Positions 1 to 6,597 of a stretch of DNA of 9,079 nt are shown here, one piece after another (the stretch's first letter is position 1; each line of letters starts with the position of its first letter). The notes beneath the pieces are model-generated. The model was not told the DNA's origin. It made no database searches and saw only the letters and a program-made list of their open reading frames with translations. The stretch is from contig DASWHR010000001.1 of the NCBI GenBank assembly GCA_036398095.1, positions 1 to 9,079 of the forward strand, in the 5' to 3' direction. The position numbers were made by a program, and so were the translations under genes. The stretch is from DASWHR01 sp036398095 (lineage in GTDB: Bacteria; Actinomycetota; AC-67).

Positions 1-1019
1 AACTCGAACACGTCCGTTTCGTTGTTGTCCAGCAGCAGCAGCGTCGCGGGCCGAAACCGTATGAGCTGGCGGGCCAACTCGCTGCCGATCGAGCCGGCCG
101 CTCCGGTCACCAGCACGGTCTTTCGCTCCAGGAAGCCGGCGATGGAATCGGTGTCCAGCTCGACGGGCTCGCGGCCGATCAGGTCGGCGATGTCCACGTC
201 GCGAATGTCGGCGACGCCGACGCTGGCGCCGACCAACTCGCCCAATCCTGGAATGATCTTCGCCCTCAAGCCTGCCTCGGCGACGCGGCCGAGCGTCTCG
301 CGCAGCGCGCGTGACGGCGCGGACGGCATCGCCAACAAGCACAGGTCCGCGCCGGCGCGGGTGGCGATCGCGACCAGATCCTGCGTCGCGCCCATCACCG
401 GCAGGCCGTGGATCCGCTTGCCCTTCTTCGCCGGATCGTCGTCCACGAAGCCGACCGGACGCAGATCCGATCCCGGCGTGCGGAGCATGTCGCGCACCAG
501 CATTTCGCCCGCCTGGCCGGCGCCGACAACGATCACGCGCCGGCCGCTGCCGTCGCGCGACCACGAAGCCTTCAGATACGTTGTCAAACGGGGGCCGAAG
601 CGAACCAGGCCCAGCAGCAAGAACATGATCATCGCGGCGATCAGCGGCACCGACAGCGGAACGACGTGCGCGTCGGGAAGCGCGAACTTGGCTGCGACCA
701 GCGCGGTGACGCAGGCGACCGCGACCGCCTCGCCCAGGCGCAGCAGCTCGATGATGCCGGCGAACTCGGGAACGGTGCGATACACGCCGCGCGCGGCCCC
801 CACCAGCAGCAGCATTCCGGCCGCGACCGGCACCAGCCAGATCCAGCGGCCTGCGAACGGCTGCGGCACGTTGAAATCGAAGCGGAGCTGCAGCGCAAGC
901 CACAACGCGAGTCCGGCGATCGCCGAGTCCCGCATCGCGGGCACGACGGCGCGCGCAAACCAATGCAGAACCCATGCGGGCCGAACGCTCACCTGTGCAA
1001 CCAACTCCCCCGCCGGCAT
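1..1019 (-). CDS. CapD/FlaA1-family nucleotide-sugar dehydratase/epimerase, partial (C-terminus beyond window)
   Basis: Read on the minus strand from ATG at 1019, this gives 339 residues and runs off the left edge still open. Four hydrophobic segments (about residues 32-46, 58-78, 95-112, 121-141) form an N-terminal membrane region. A first Rossmann-type nucleotide-binding unit follows with GAGQAGE at 167-172, then PVGFVDDDPAKKG (188-200) and the linker motif DIRDVDIADLIGREPVEL (271-288). The catalytic short-chain dehydrogenase domain then begins with VLVTGAAGSIGSE (302-314), the NAD(P)-binding TGxxGxxG signature. This order is that of the WbpM/CapD/FlaA1-like enzymes, which act on UDP-GlcNAc-type sugars at the membrane (4,6-dehydration or epimerisation). 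The catalytic triad lies outside the window, so the exact reaction cannot be read. The start is inferred: a GGGGAG lies 14 bases upstream, rather far, and the frame stays open back to a stop at 1101-1103. It diverges from the kinase gene and probably supplies a sugar to the same polysaccharide pathway. Confidence 0.92.
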   Translation of the reverse strand, partial: MPAGELVAQVSVRPAWVLHWFARAVVPAMRDSAIAGLALWLALQLRFDFNVPQPFAGRWIWLVPVAAGMLLLVGAARGVYRTVPEFAGIIELLRLGEAVAVACVTALVAAKFALPDAHVVPLSVPLIAAMIMFLLLGLVRFGPRLTTYLKASWSRDGSGRRVIVVGAGQAGEMLVRDMLRTPGSDLRPVGFVDDDPAKKGKRIHGLPVMGATQDLVAIATRAGADLCLLAMPSAPSRALRETLGRVAEAGLRAKIIPGLGELVGASVGVADIRDVDIADLIGREPVELDTDSIAGFLERKTVLVTGAAGSIGSELARQLIRFRPATLLLLDNNETDVFE

Positions 1020-1097
1020 ACGGCCGGCGACCACTCCCCGGAACGAAAACGGGCCAGCGCCTCTCCCTGCAGGCCCCGGCCCCCAACTTCGCACGGA

Positions 1098-1126
1098 AGC
1101 CTACGGAGGACACACAGCGAGGTCAA
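1098..1126 (-). promoter_or_regulatory. Possible sigma70-type promoter for the CapD-like gene
   Basis: On the minus strand TTGACC (1126-1121) is followed after 17 bases by TAGGCT (1103-1098). The -35 box matches consensus at five of six positions; the -10 box matches only at T, A and final T. It would start transcription near 1091, leaving a leader of about 70 bases before the ATG at 1019. This is by eye only and the weak -10 keeps it tentative. Confidence 0.3.
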
Positions 1127-1170
1127 GCAAGGACGAAGCGCGGCGGCGCCGGAACCGATAATCCCTCGCC

Positions 1171-1176
1171 TATACT
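1171..1176 (+). promoter_or_regulatory. Possible -10 box upstream of the Wzz/kinase gene
   Basis: TATACT lies 50 bases before the GTG start and is the most AT-rich hexamer in this GC-rich gap. No convincing -35 sits at 16-18 bases upstream; GGAACC at 1151-1156 is too close for a sigma70 pair. An activator-dependent or alternative sigma promoter remains possible. Confidence 0.3.
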
Positions 1177-1190
1177 CTGCGTCGGGGCCG

Positions 1191-1209
1191 GTTTTCTAAC
1201 CCGGAAAAC
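1191..1209 (+). repeat. Inverted repeat GTTTTC-N7-GAAAAC before the kinase gene
   Basis: Perfect 6-base arms (1191-1196 and 1204-1209) are separated by 7 bases, between the putative -10 box and the ribosome binding site GAGGAG. It could be an operator or a small hairpin in the mRNA leader. The stem is too AT-rich to be a strong terminator and no T-run follows. Confidence 0.45.
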
Positions 1210-1216
1210 GCATACC

Positions 1217-1222
1217 GAGGAG
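1217..1222 (+). promoter_or_regulatory. Ribosome binding site GAGGAG for the Wzz/kinase gene
   Basis: GAGGAG lies four bases before GTG at 1227. It fixes a GTG start for this gene, since no in-frame ATG lies near the conserved N-terminus (ELRDYIRIVRRR). Confidence 0.75.
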
Positions 1223-1226
1223 TTTC

Positions 1227-2750
1227 GTGGAGCTTCGCGACTACATTCGGATCGTTCGTCGGCGGCGGTGGCTGATCGCGCTGACGTTCGCCACCTGCTC
1301 GGCGCTTGCGTTGCTGTATTCCTCGTCCCGGCCGCCCACCTATATCGCGACCGCGAAGGTCTTGATCGGGCCGCAAACAGTGGATCGCAACGATGCGGCA
1401 TCGGCGATCCAGGCCTTGACCTTCTCTCGCGACTTCCTGGCCTCCTACGCAGAGATCCTGCGCGGCCGCACCCTGGCCGAGCGCGTCGTCGAGCAGCTCC
1501 AGTTGGACACGCCGCCGGCTGCGTTGGTCGGGCGGATCTCCTCCAACGTCGTCCAGGACACCCGCATCATCCAAGTGCGCGTCTCGGACACCTCGCGTGA
1601 GCGCTCCGCCTTGATCGCCAACACCTTGACCGAGCTGTTCGTATCCGACGTGCAGGCCGACTTCGCCGGCGGCGCCGGCGGCGTGCAGGCCTCGGTGATC
1701 GAGTCGGCGATCCCGCCGGCCGGCCGGTCGGCGCCCGCGCCGATGCGCGACGGAATCCTGGGCGCGTTCCTTGGGCTGATGATCGGCGTCGGCGGCGCCG
1801 TCCTGCTCGAGCAACTCGACACGCGGCTTCGCACGCGCGAAGACGTCGAGCGCGCGCTGGACCCGATCCCGGTTCTGGTCACCGTCCCTCGGCTTACGGC
1901 CGACCTGGCGCGCGAGCGGCGCTTCGCGGTGGACGCCGATCCGCGCGGGCTGGTCAGCGAAGCGTTCCGCATCCTTCGCACCAACGTGCAGTTCCTCGCC
2001 GTCGATCATCCGATCCGCCGCGTGCTGATCACCGGCGCGCTGGCCGGCGACGGCAAGACGACGATCAGCGCGAACCTGGCCGCGTCGCTGTCGACCGCCG
2101 GCTACACCACGCTGCTGGTCGAAACCGACCTTCGCCGTCCCACCGTCCACGAATACATCGACGAGCGGCCCTCGCCCGGAATCAGCGACGTGCTGGTCGG
2201 CCGGGTCACGCTGGCGCAGGCGATCCGGCGCACCCGCATCCCGGGCCTGTCGGTGCTGACATCGGGCGCGTTGCCGCCGAACCCGTCCGAGCTGCTCGGC
2301 AGCCAGCGGATGGTCGAGATCATCGACGAAGCAGGCGGCATGTACGACGTGCTCGTGCTGGACACCCCGCCGACGCTGCCGGTCACCGACGCGGTCGTGC
2401 TGGCGCCCCGCACCGACGGAGTGATCCTGGTGGTGCGCGCCGGCGAGACGCATCGCGACGCGGTCCGCGCCGCCGCCGAACAGTTCGAGCGCGTCGGCGT
2501 GCGGATCTTGGGTGTGGTGTTCAACGCGGCCTCGGCCGAAGCGAGTGGCTACGGCTACCAGTACTACTACGACAAAGGCTACGCGTCGGCGGAGCCGCAC
2601 GCTGCGCGCATGCCGCGCCGCGGGAAAGAGCCGCCGCCGTTCGAGACTTCGGTGCCGCCGGCCGCGACCGGTGAATGGTCGGGCGGCGGGAACGGTGCGC
2701 CGTCGCTGCCGCTGCGGACGGAATCCAAACCCTCGGCACCCGATGCGTAA
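1227..2750 (+). CDS. Polysaccharide co-polymerase/BY-family tyrosine autokinase (Wzz-Wzc type)
   Basis: This 507-residue protein joins a Wzz chain-length domain to a bacterial tyrosine kinase, the Wzc-like fused layout. It would sit in the cytoplasmic membrane and control length or export of a capsule or exopolysaccharide through cycles of autophosphorylation. The Wzz part starts with ELRDYIRIVRRRRW and TM1 (about 14-31), has the proline-rich stretch before TM2 (AIPPAGRSAPAP, 161-172), then TM2 (177-195). The kinase part has the oligomerisation motif EAFRILRTNVQF (245-256), Walker A GALAGDGKTT (270-279), Walker A' LLVETDLRRP (296-305) and Walker B VLVLDTPP (375-382). The tail holds a tyrosine cluster at 442-452 (Y442, 444, 446, 447, 448, 452), the expected phosphoacceptors, then a Pro/Gly-rich end. 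The usual first Asp of Walker A' (DxD) is Glu299, a conservative change. The start is GTG with GAGGAG. Its last eight bases overlap the next gene. No cognate phosphatase is in the window. Confidence 0.93.
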   Translation: MELRDYIRIVRRRRWLIALTFATCSALALLYSSSRPPTYIATAKVLIGPQTVDRNDAASAIQALTFSRDFLASYAEILRGRTLAERVVEQLQLDTPPAALVGRISSNVVQDTRIIQVRVSDTSRERSALIANTLTELFVSDVQADFAGGAGGVQASVIESAIPPAGRSAPAPMRDGILGAFLGLMIGVGGAVLLEQLDTRLRTREDVERALDPIPVLVTVPRLTADLARERRFAVDADPRGLVSEAFRILRTNVQFLAVDHPIRRVLITGALAGDGKTTISANLAASLSTAGYTTLLVETDLRRPTVHEYIDERPSPGISDVLVGRVTLAQAIRRTRIPGLSVLTSGALPPNPSELLGSQRMVEIIDEAGGMYDVLVLDTPPTLPVTDAVVLAPRTDGVILVVRAGETHRDAVRAAAEQFERVGVRILGVVFNAASAEASGYGYQYYYDKGYASAEPHAARMPRRGKEPPPFETSVPPAATGEWSGGGNGAPSLPLRTESKPSAPDA

Positions 2751-3699
2751 GACGCAGTACCTCCGACGCACGATCGGCGCGCTGGTGTTGTTCGCGGCCG
2801 GGATCTCGCCGTTCGCCGTCTACATCGCGTTGAAAGCGACCGAGACGACGCCGCCACCCGCCTGGCCGTCCGACGTCGCGATCGTCACCGCCGAAGCGGG
2901 CGCGTTGCGTTCGCTTGCACTGGTCCATTTCCGTTCGCCGACCGAGGCGATGATCGTGCGCTTCCCGATCGAGACGTCGCTGAACGTGCCGGCCGCGGGG
3001 GCGCTGCGCGCGCTGACGGCCTACGGGATCGGCGGAGCGCCGATGCTGGCGCGCGGCTTCGGCGAAACCGTCGGCGTGACGACGCCGTTCTGGGCGGAGT
3101 GGACGGCCGGCGCGGCCGCGGGACGTGAGCCGGACCGGACGAACCTCGGCCCGAACGCGGCGGACGTGGTCGCGTTGATCGCGAATCCGGCCACGCCGGT
3201 CGTGACCGCGCCGGGCCGGACCGAGACGCAAAGCGGCGTGCAGTACTACCTCTTGGACCGCGCCGGCTTGTCGCTCGTGCTTCGCGGCCTTGCGCCCCCG
3301 ACGCCCACAGCGGTCGCGTCCCCGACGCCGACGCCGACGCCGTCGGGAACGCCGAGCGGGGTCAGCGTCGAGGTGCTCAACCAGGGCGGGACGACCGGAG
3401 CGGCCGCCGAGATCGCCAATAGACTGCAGTCTGCCGGGTATCTGGACGTGCGCACCGGCAACTCGTCGCGGCGGGCGATCGAGGGGGTCATCGTCTACTA
3501 CACGGCAGGCGCGCAAAGCGCCGGCGAAGCGGTCGCGCGCGTCATCGGATCATCCGTCGCCGACGTCGCCCCGCTGCCTTCAACGCTGCAAACCAACGCC
3601 GACGTGCTCGTGCTGGTCGGCCGCGAACCCAGCCGCCCGCCCACCACGACCACCACGTCCTCCCCCACCCCCAGCGAATCCGAAGTCGTCGTGCCGTAG
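2743..3699 (+). CDS. Membrane-anchored LytR_C-domain protein with a degenerate LCP-like region
   Basis: The 318-residue protein begins with a short basic tail and one transmembrane segment (about 11-30), so the rest faces outside. Residues 207-293 match the LytR C-terminal domain (VEVLNQGGTTGAAAEIANRL, later ADVLVLVG). Before it, 44-120 follows the spacing of an LCP domain: LALVHF, then RFPIETSLNVP where active LCP enzymes have an IPRD-type motif, then ALTAYGIGGAPML and GFGETVGVTTPFWAE. The Arg and Asp of that motif appear as Ile and Glu, so catalysis is doubtful. LCP enzymes attach teichoic acids, arabinogalactan or capsule to peptidoglycan; a non-catalytic relative could bind polymer or a partner. 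A Thr-Pro linker (186-200) joins the parts and the end is Thr/Ser/Pro-rich. The ATG overlaps the kinase stop (ATGCGTAA) with no clear Shine-Dalgarno, implying coupled translation. The LytR_C call is firm; the LCP relation is inference. Confidence 0.82.
   Translation: MRKTQYLRRTIGALVLFAAGISPFAVYIALKATETTPPPAWPSDVAIVTAEAGALRSLALVHFRSPTEAMIVRFPIETSLNVPAAGALRALTAYGIGGAPMLARGFGETVGVTTPFWAEWTAGAAAGREPDRTNLGPNAADVVALIANPATPVVTAPGRTETQSGVQYYLLDRAGLSLVLRGLAPPTPTAVASPTPTPTPSGTPSGVSVEVLNQGGTTGAAAEIANRLQSAGYLDVRTGNSSRRAIEGVIVYYTAGAQSAGEAVARVIGSSVADVAPLPSTLQTNADVLVLVGREPSRPPTTTTTSSPTPSESEVVVP
3322..3345 (+). repeat. Hexamer tandem repeat (CCGACG x3 plus CCGTCG)
   Basis: Three exact CCGACG units and one variant encode the Pro-Thr linker between the LCP-like and LytR_C regions. 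Such a run can change unit number by slippage in steps of two residues without breaking the frame. Confidence 0.6.
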
Positions 3700-3712
3700 C
3701 TCCTTTTCCCGA

Positions 3713-3742
3713 CTGATATCACTTCTTGCTTAGTGATATCAT
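3713..3742 (+). promoter_or_regulatory. Putative vapBC promoter, apparently leaderless
   Basis: CTGATA (3713-3718, four of six to TTGACA) and TATCAT (3737-3742, five of six to TATAAT) are 18 bases apart. Counting seven bases on from the -10 puts transcription start at or near A3749 of the ATG. The run of five G just before the ATG touches the start codon, too close to serve as a ribosome binding site, which fits a leaderless transcript. Both boxes lie in the operator arms. Confidence 0.5.
3714..3741. promoter_or_regulatory. Inverted-repeat operator of the vapBC cassette
   Basis: TGATATCACT (3714-3723) and AGTGATATCA (3732-3741) are perfect 10-base inverted arms around an 8-base spacer. Each arm contains TGATATCA, itself a palindrome. 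Centre-to-centre distance of the two palindromes is 20 bases, about two helical turns, so two antitoxin dimers could bind the same face. Type II antitoxins with ribbon-helix-helix folds commonly repress their own promoter through such sites. It ends 8 bases before the antitoxin start. Confidence 0.8.
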
Positions 3743-3748
3743 CGGGGG

Positions 3749-4039
3749 ATGAAGCAGTTGATCGCGCGGATCTCCCCCGAACTGCACGGCCGGCTCAAGG
3801 CCCGCGCGGCCGCCGAAGGACGCTCGCTCAACTCGCTCGTCGAGCAGGCCTTGGAGGCCGCGGCGGGCGGCGAAGTCTCGCCCGGCGAGATCCGCGCGCG
3901 GATCGACCGGCTCGGCCTTCGCGTGGTACCGCCGAAGCCGAAAGGCTCGATCCTCACCGACGACGAGGTGCGCGAGTCTTTGCGTGGCAGCGGATCGCCT
4001 GTGCTGGATGCCCTCTTAGAGGAGCGTCGCTCGCGGTGA
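3749..4039 (+). CDS. vapB: VapB/FitA-type antitoxin, ribbon-helix-helix (Arc-like)
   Basis: The 96-residue protein starts with a beta strand and two helices typical of the Arc/MetJ fold: KQLIARISPELHGRLKARAA then RSLNSLVEQALEAA (about 2-38). This half would dimerise and bind the inverted repeat just upstream. The C-terminal half (about 65-96, ILTDDEVRESL and VLDALLEERR) is the likely toxin-binding tail that covers the VapC active site. The ATG at 3749 is chosen because it gives the complete strand-helix-helix unit and follows the operator. Its stop overlaps the toxin start (GTGA), the usual antitoxin-first order. Expected control is autorepression, stronger as the VapBC complex. Which VapB subtype it is cannot be settled by eye. 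Confidence 0.87.
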   Translation: MKQLIARISPELHGRLKARAAAEGRSLNSLVEQALEAAAGGEVSPGEIRARIDRLGLRVVPPKPKGSILTDDEVRESLRGSGSPVLDALLEERRSR

Positions 4040-4479
4040 CAACCATCTACACCGACGCGAGTGCTCTTGTCCGCGCGTACATGCCGGACGAACAGGATCC
4101 GGCATCAATACGGAGCCGGATCGAGTCTGCCGATACCATCGCCGTGAGCAGCGAGATCGTTCGGATCGAGATCGCGAGCGCGGTCCGCGCGGCCGAACGC
4201 GCCGGGCGCATCACCAGCGCCGCCCGGCTTCTTGCCCGCATGGAAGCCATCTTCCAAGAGGACGGACGTGTGACTCTCATCCGGTTGCGACCCGAGGCCA
4301 TTTTCCCCCGCGCCTACCGGATTGTGCTCGACCATCACATGCGAACGTTGGACGCGATTCACCTGGCGGTTGCCATGCACGACGCAACCGCGATTGCCGG
4401 CGGCTCGGACCTGGTGTTCATGACACGCGATGCCGCGCAAGCCGAAGCAGCCACCGCTCTCGGTTTCACCGTCGAGTAA
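4036..4479 (+). CDS. vapC: VapC-type PIN-domain toxin (putative ribonuclease)
   Basis: The 147-residue protein has the size and acidic residues of a PIN domain: D7 in IYTDASALV, E45 in VRIEIASAV, D106 in TLDAIHLAVA and D132 in FMTRDAAQAEAA. These would hold Mg2+ or Mn2+ in the active site; VapC toxins cleave tRNA or other RNA and stop translation when freed from antitoxin. All four are present, so it looks intact. GTG at 4036 overlaps the antitoxin stop by four bases, and GAGGAG at 4019-4024 lies 11 bases before. The frame is open further upstream to 3733, but that part only shadows vapB and lacks PIN features. The RNA target cannot be predicted from sequence. Confidence 0.9.
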   Translation: MTTIYTDASALVRAYMPDEQDPASIRSRIESADTIAVSSEIVRIEIASAVRAAERAGRITSAARLLARMEAIFQEDGRVTLIRLRPEAIFPRAYRIVLDHHMRTLDAIHLAVAMHDATAIAGGSDLVFMTRDAAQAEAATALGFTVE

Positions 4480-4492
4480 GATCGAATTCGCC

Positions 4493-4540
4493 ATGGGCCT
4501 TCCGTATTCGCCGGACCTGACGCGAGTGTTCGCGCGCTAG
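4493..4540 (+). other. Possible 15-codon leader ORF abutting the DUF4012 start
   Basis: ATG at 4493 opens a frame encoding MGLPYSPDLTRVFAR whose TAG ends directly before the GTG at 4541. The DUF4012 gene has no visible Shine-Dalgarno, so ribosomes ending on this frame could restart there. The ATG itself also lacks a good ribosome binding site, so this is weak. Confidence 0.2.
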
Positions 4541-6511
4541 GTGGACGTCGACACGCAGGGGCGCGTCGCGTCGCAGGGGCGGCGGACTCGTCGCGGCCGG
4601 CAGCGGCGCCGGCGCGCGGTGCGGCGCGGCGTGCTGCTGGCGGCCGGCGCGCTGATCGCGATCACGGGCGGGTTCGCCTGGGAGATGCTTTCGGCCAAAG
4701 CCTCGCTGGAACGAGCCGAGCCGCTGCTGTCTTCAGCCCGCGAGTCCGCGACCTCGGCCGAGTTGGAGACCGCGACGCGCGAGCTGCGCGCGGCGCAGAC
4801 CCACGTGCGCGCGGCGGTGACCCGCTCGAGCGGACCGTTCACGCGGATCGTGGGCGTGGTGCCGGTGGTGGGGCGCACGGGTCGGGCGGTGCGAGTGGCG
4901 GCCGAAGCGGCCGCCCTGGCCGTGCGCGCGGGCTTGCGCGCCTCCGAGGCGACCGAAGCGTTTCCGACCGGCGAGTCCGGCGCGCCCGCGTTCGGCTTCC
5001 ACGACGGACGCGTCCCGGTCGAGTCCTGGCGCAACGCGGCCGCGCCGATCGCCGCCGCCGACGCGCTCGCCGCCCGCGCCGTCGCCCGCGCCGCCCGCGC
5101 GCCGCGATCGCTGATCCTGCCGCCGGTCGCGCGGGCGCTCGCGCGGCTGGACGCCGACCTTGCCACGCTGCGCTCGGCGACGCGGCATGCGGCGTCGCTG
5201 TCGACGCTGATCCCGGCGCTCGCCGGCGCCGGCGCGCCTCGGCGTTATCTGCTGGTGTTCCAGAATCCCGCCGAGTTGCGCGCGACCGGAGGACTGCTCG
5301 GCGGCGTCGCGCTGCTCGAGGCAGCCGAAGGCCGGATCGAGCTGACCCGCACGCAGCCCGACAACGACTTCCCGGCGCTGGACGCCGCACCGATCGATAT
5401 GCCCGCGTGGTACGTGCAGCGCTACGACCGTTTGAAAGGGCTGACGCTGTGGTCAAACGTCAACATGGAGCCCGACTTTCCCACGACCGCGCCGCTGATC
5501 GCCGCCTACTACACCGCGACCGTCGGCCGGCCGGTGGACGGCGTGATCGCGCTCGACCCGCACGCGCTCGCCGCGATGCTCGAAGCGACGGGCCCGGTCA
5601 CCAGCCCGAGCGGCCACACCTTCGAAGCTGCGACCGTCGCGAAGTTCGTGATGAGCGACACCTACGCATTGTTCGAGGGGGGCGACTCGCTGCGGCGAAA
5701 AGCGGTGGTGCTGGACGCGGCCGCGGTGATCTTCGACACGATCAAGACGGGCGTGGATCCGGTCACGCTCGCCTCGTCGCTCGCCGAGGCGGCCCGCGGC
5801 AAGCGCGTGCAGGTCTGGATGCGCGACGCCGCGGCGCAACGCGCCGTCGCCGCGCTCGGCGTGGACGGCTCGTTCAAGCCGGCGACGCCCGGCGCGACGA
5901 TGATCGGCGTCGTCACGCAGAACGCGGGCGCGAACAAGATCGACTTCTATCTGCGCCGCGCGATCGACCTGGACCTTCGGCTCCGCGAAGACGGCAGCGC
6001 CGAGGCGACGCTCACGGTCGCGCTCACCAACACCGCGCCGGCCTCGGGGCTGCCGCGCGACGTGATCGGACCGCCGACCGTCAAAGGCCGCGAAGGCGTC
6101 TTCCAGATCGGCGAGAACGTCACCTACCTGAATCTGTATCTGCCGCCGGCCGCGGCCGAGATCGTCTGGACCCAGGACGGCGAGCCGGCCGGCTCCGAGC
6201 AGAACATCGCACCCCACGCGATGATCACCTCGCGCTTCGTCGAGATCGCCTCGGGCGCGACCGTCCGCAACCGCGTGACGTTCCGATTGCCGGCCGGAAC
6301 CGTGGCGGCCGATCGACTCGGCCTGCTGCTGCCGCGCCAGCCGGTGGTCGCCCCCGACACGCTCGCCGTCCGCATCCACCCGCCGGCCGGTCGCACGATC
6401 GCCGGCCGCGACGCCTACACGCTCACCACGTCCGCAAATCGGGATATTTTGCTCGAACTGCCCCTGACAAGGACCGTGTGGCGTCGAATCAAAGACATCG
6501 TCTGGCGTTGA
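4541..6511 (+). CDS. DUF4012 domain membrane protein of polysaccharide loci
   Basis: The 656-residue protein has a strongly basic N-terminus (RRTRRGRQRRRRAVRR), one transmembrane segment (about 30-46) and a large, probably extracellular part. Residues 52-225 are Ala-rich helices, likely coiled coil. The DUF4012 core follows: RYLLVFQNPAELRATGGLLG (235-254), LWSNVNMEPDFPTTAP (303-318), PVDGVIALDP (331-340) and TGPV (350-353). The C-terminal third is beta-rich. DUF4012 has no settled biochemical role; it recurs in exopolysaccharide clusters of Actinomycetota and Chloroflexota, which agrees with its place here. GTG at 4541 follows a stop and lacks a clear Shine-Dalgarno; GTG at 4619 is an alternative that would remove the basic tail. 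The family call is firm; a role in polymer assembly or attachment is inference. Confidence 0.9.
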   Translation: MDVDTQGRVASQGRRTRRGRQRRRRAVRRGVLLAAGALIAITGGFAWEMLSAKASLERAEPLLSSARESATSAELETATRELRAAQTHVRAAVTRSSGPFTRIVGVVPVVGRTGRAVRVAAEAAALAVRAGLRASEATEAFPTGESGAPAFGFHDGRVPVESWRNAAAPIAAADALAARAVARAARAPRSLILPPVARALARLDADLATLRSATRHAASLSTLIPALAGAGAPRRYLLVFQNPAELRATGGLLGGVALLEAAEGRIELTRTQPDNDFPALDAAPIDMPAWYVQRYDRLKGLTLWSNVNMEPDFPTTAPLIAAYYTATVGRPVDGVIALDPHALAAMLEATGPVTSPSGHTFEAATVAKFVMSDTYALFEGGDSLRRKAVVLDAAAVIFDTIKTGVDPVTLASSLAEAARGKRVQVWMRDAAAQRAVAALGVDGSFKPATPGATMIGVVTQNAGANKIDFYLRRAIDLDLRLREDGSAEATLTVALTNTAPASGLPRDVIGPPTVKGREGVFQIGENVTYLNLYLPPAAAEIVWTQDGEPAGSEQNIAPHAMITSRFVEIASGATVRNRVTFRLPAGTVAADRLGLLLPRQPVVAPDTLAVRIHPPAGRTIAGRDAYTLTTSANRDILLELPLTRTVWRRIKDIVWR

Positions 6512-6527
6512 GGGACGCCCCGCAGGG

Positions 6528-6555
6528 TAGACATTCAGGGGGTTCCGGGTATCAT
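6528..6555 (+). promoter_or_regulatory. Probable sigma70-type promoter of the secreted Ig-like gene
   Basis: TAGACA (6528-6533) and TATCAT (6550-6555), each five of six to consensus, are 16 bases apart. The 86-base gap is clearly more AT-rich than its surroundings. Transcription would start near 6562, with a leader of about 36 bases carrying GGGGGA before the ATG. The same -10 sequence occurs at the vapBC promoter. Confidence 0.55.
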
Positions 6556-6584
6556 TTTGCCTACTGGTCATTAGGATTTATTAC

Positions 6585-6590
6585 GGGGGA
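6585..6590 (+). promoter_or_regulatory. Ribosome binding site GGGGGA for the secreted Ig-like gene
   Basis: GGGGGA lies seven bases before ATG at 6598. It selects this ATG, which begins a complete signal peptide, rather than the longer open frame upstream that only shadows the DUF4012 gene. Confidence 0.65.
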
Positions 6591-6597
6591 ACTGGTC

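Noticed and set aside
22..1161. Long plus-strand open frame (379 codons)
   Set aside because: Low-complexity Arg/Ser/Ala-rich translation; the minus strand here encodes clear CapD-family motifs.
2512..2742. Upstream extension of the LytR_C gene to 2512
   Set aside because: The extra 77 residues are Arg/Thr-rich shadow of the kinase C-terminus; ATG 2743 gives a proper membrane anchor at the N-terminus.
1170..2771. Minus-strand open frame of 533 codons antisense to the kinase
   Set aside because: Arg/Gly/Asp-rich composition typical of an antisense shadow in GC-rich DNA; the plus strand holds all BY-kinase motifs.
3733..4035. Longer VapC start at GTG 3733
   Set aside because: The added residues overlap the whole antitoxin gene in another frame and show no PIN features; the PIN domain begins at 4036.
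6512..6527. Possible terminator after DUF4012
   Set aside because: Only a three-base CCC/GGG pairing and no T-run.
5453..6571. Minus-strand frame of 372 codons antisense to DUF4012
   Set aside because: Arg/Asp/Gly-rich shadow with no recognisable motif; DUF4012 signatures are intact on the plus strand.
5407..6597. Plus-strand frame running into the secreted protein from upstream
   Set aside because: It is a shadow of the DUF4012 gene; the signal peptide and ribosome site place the start at 6598.
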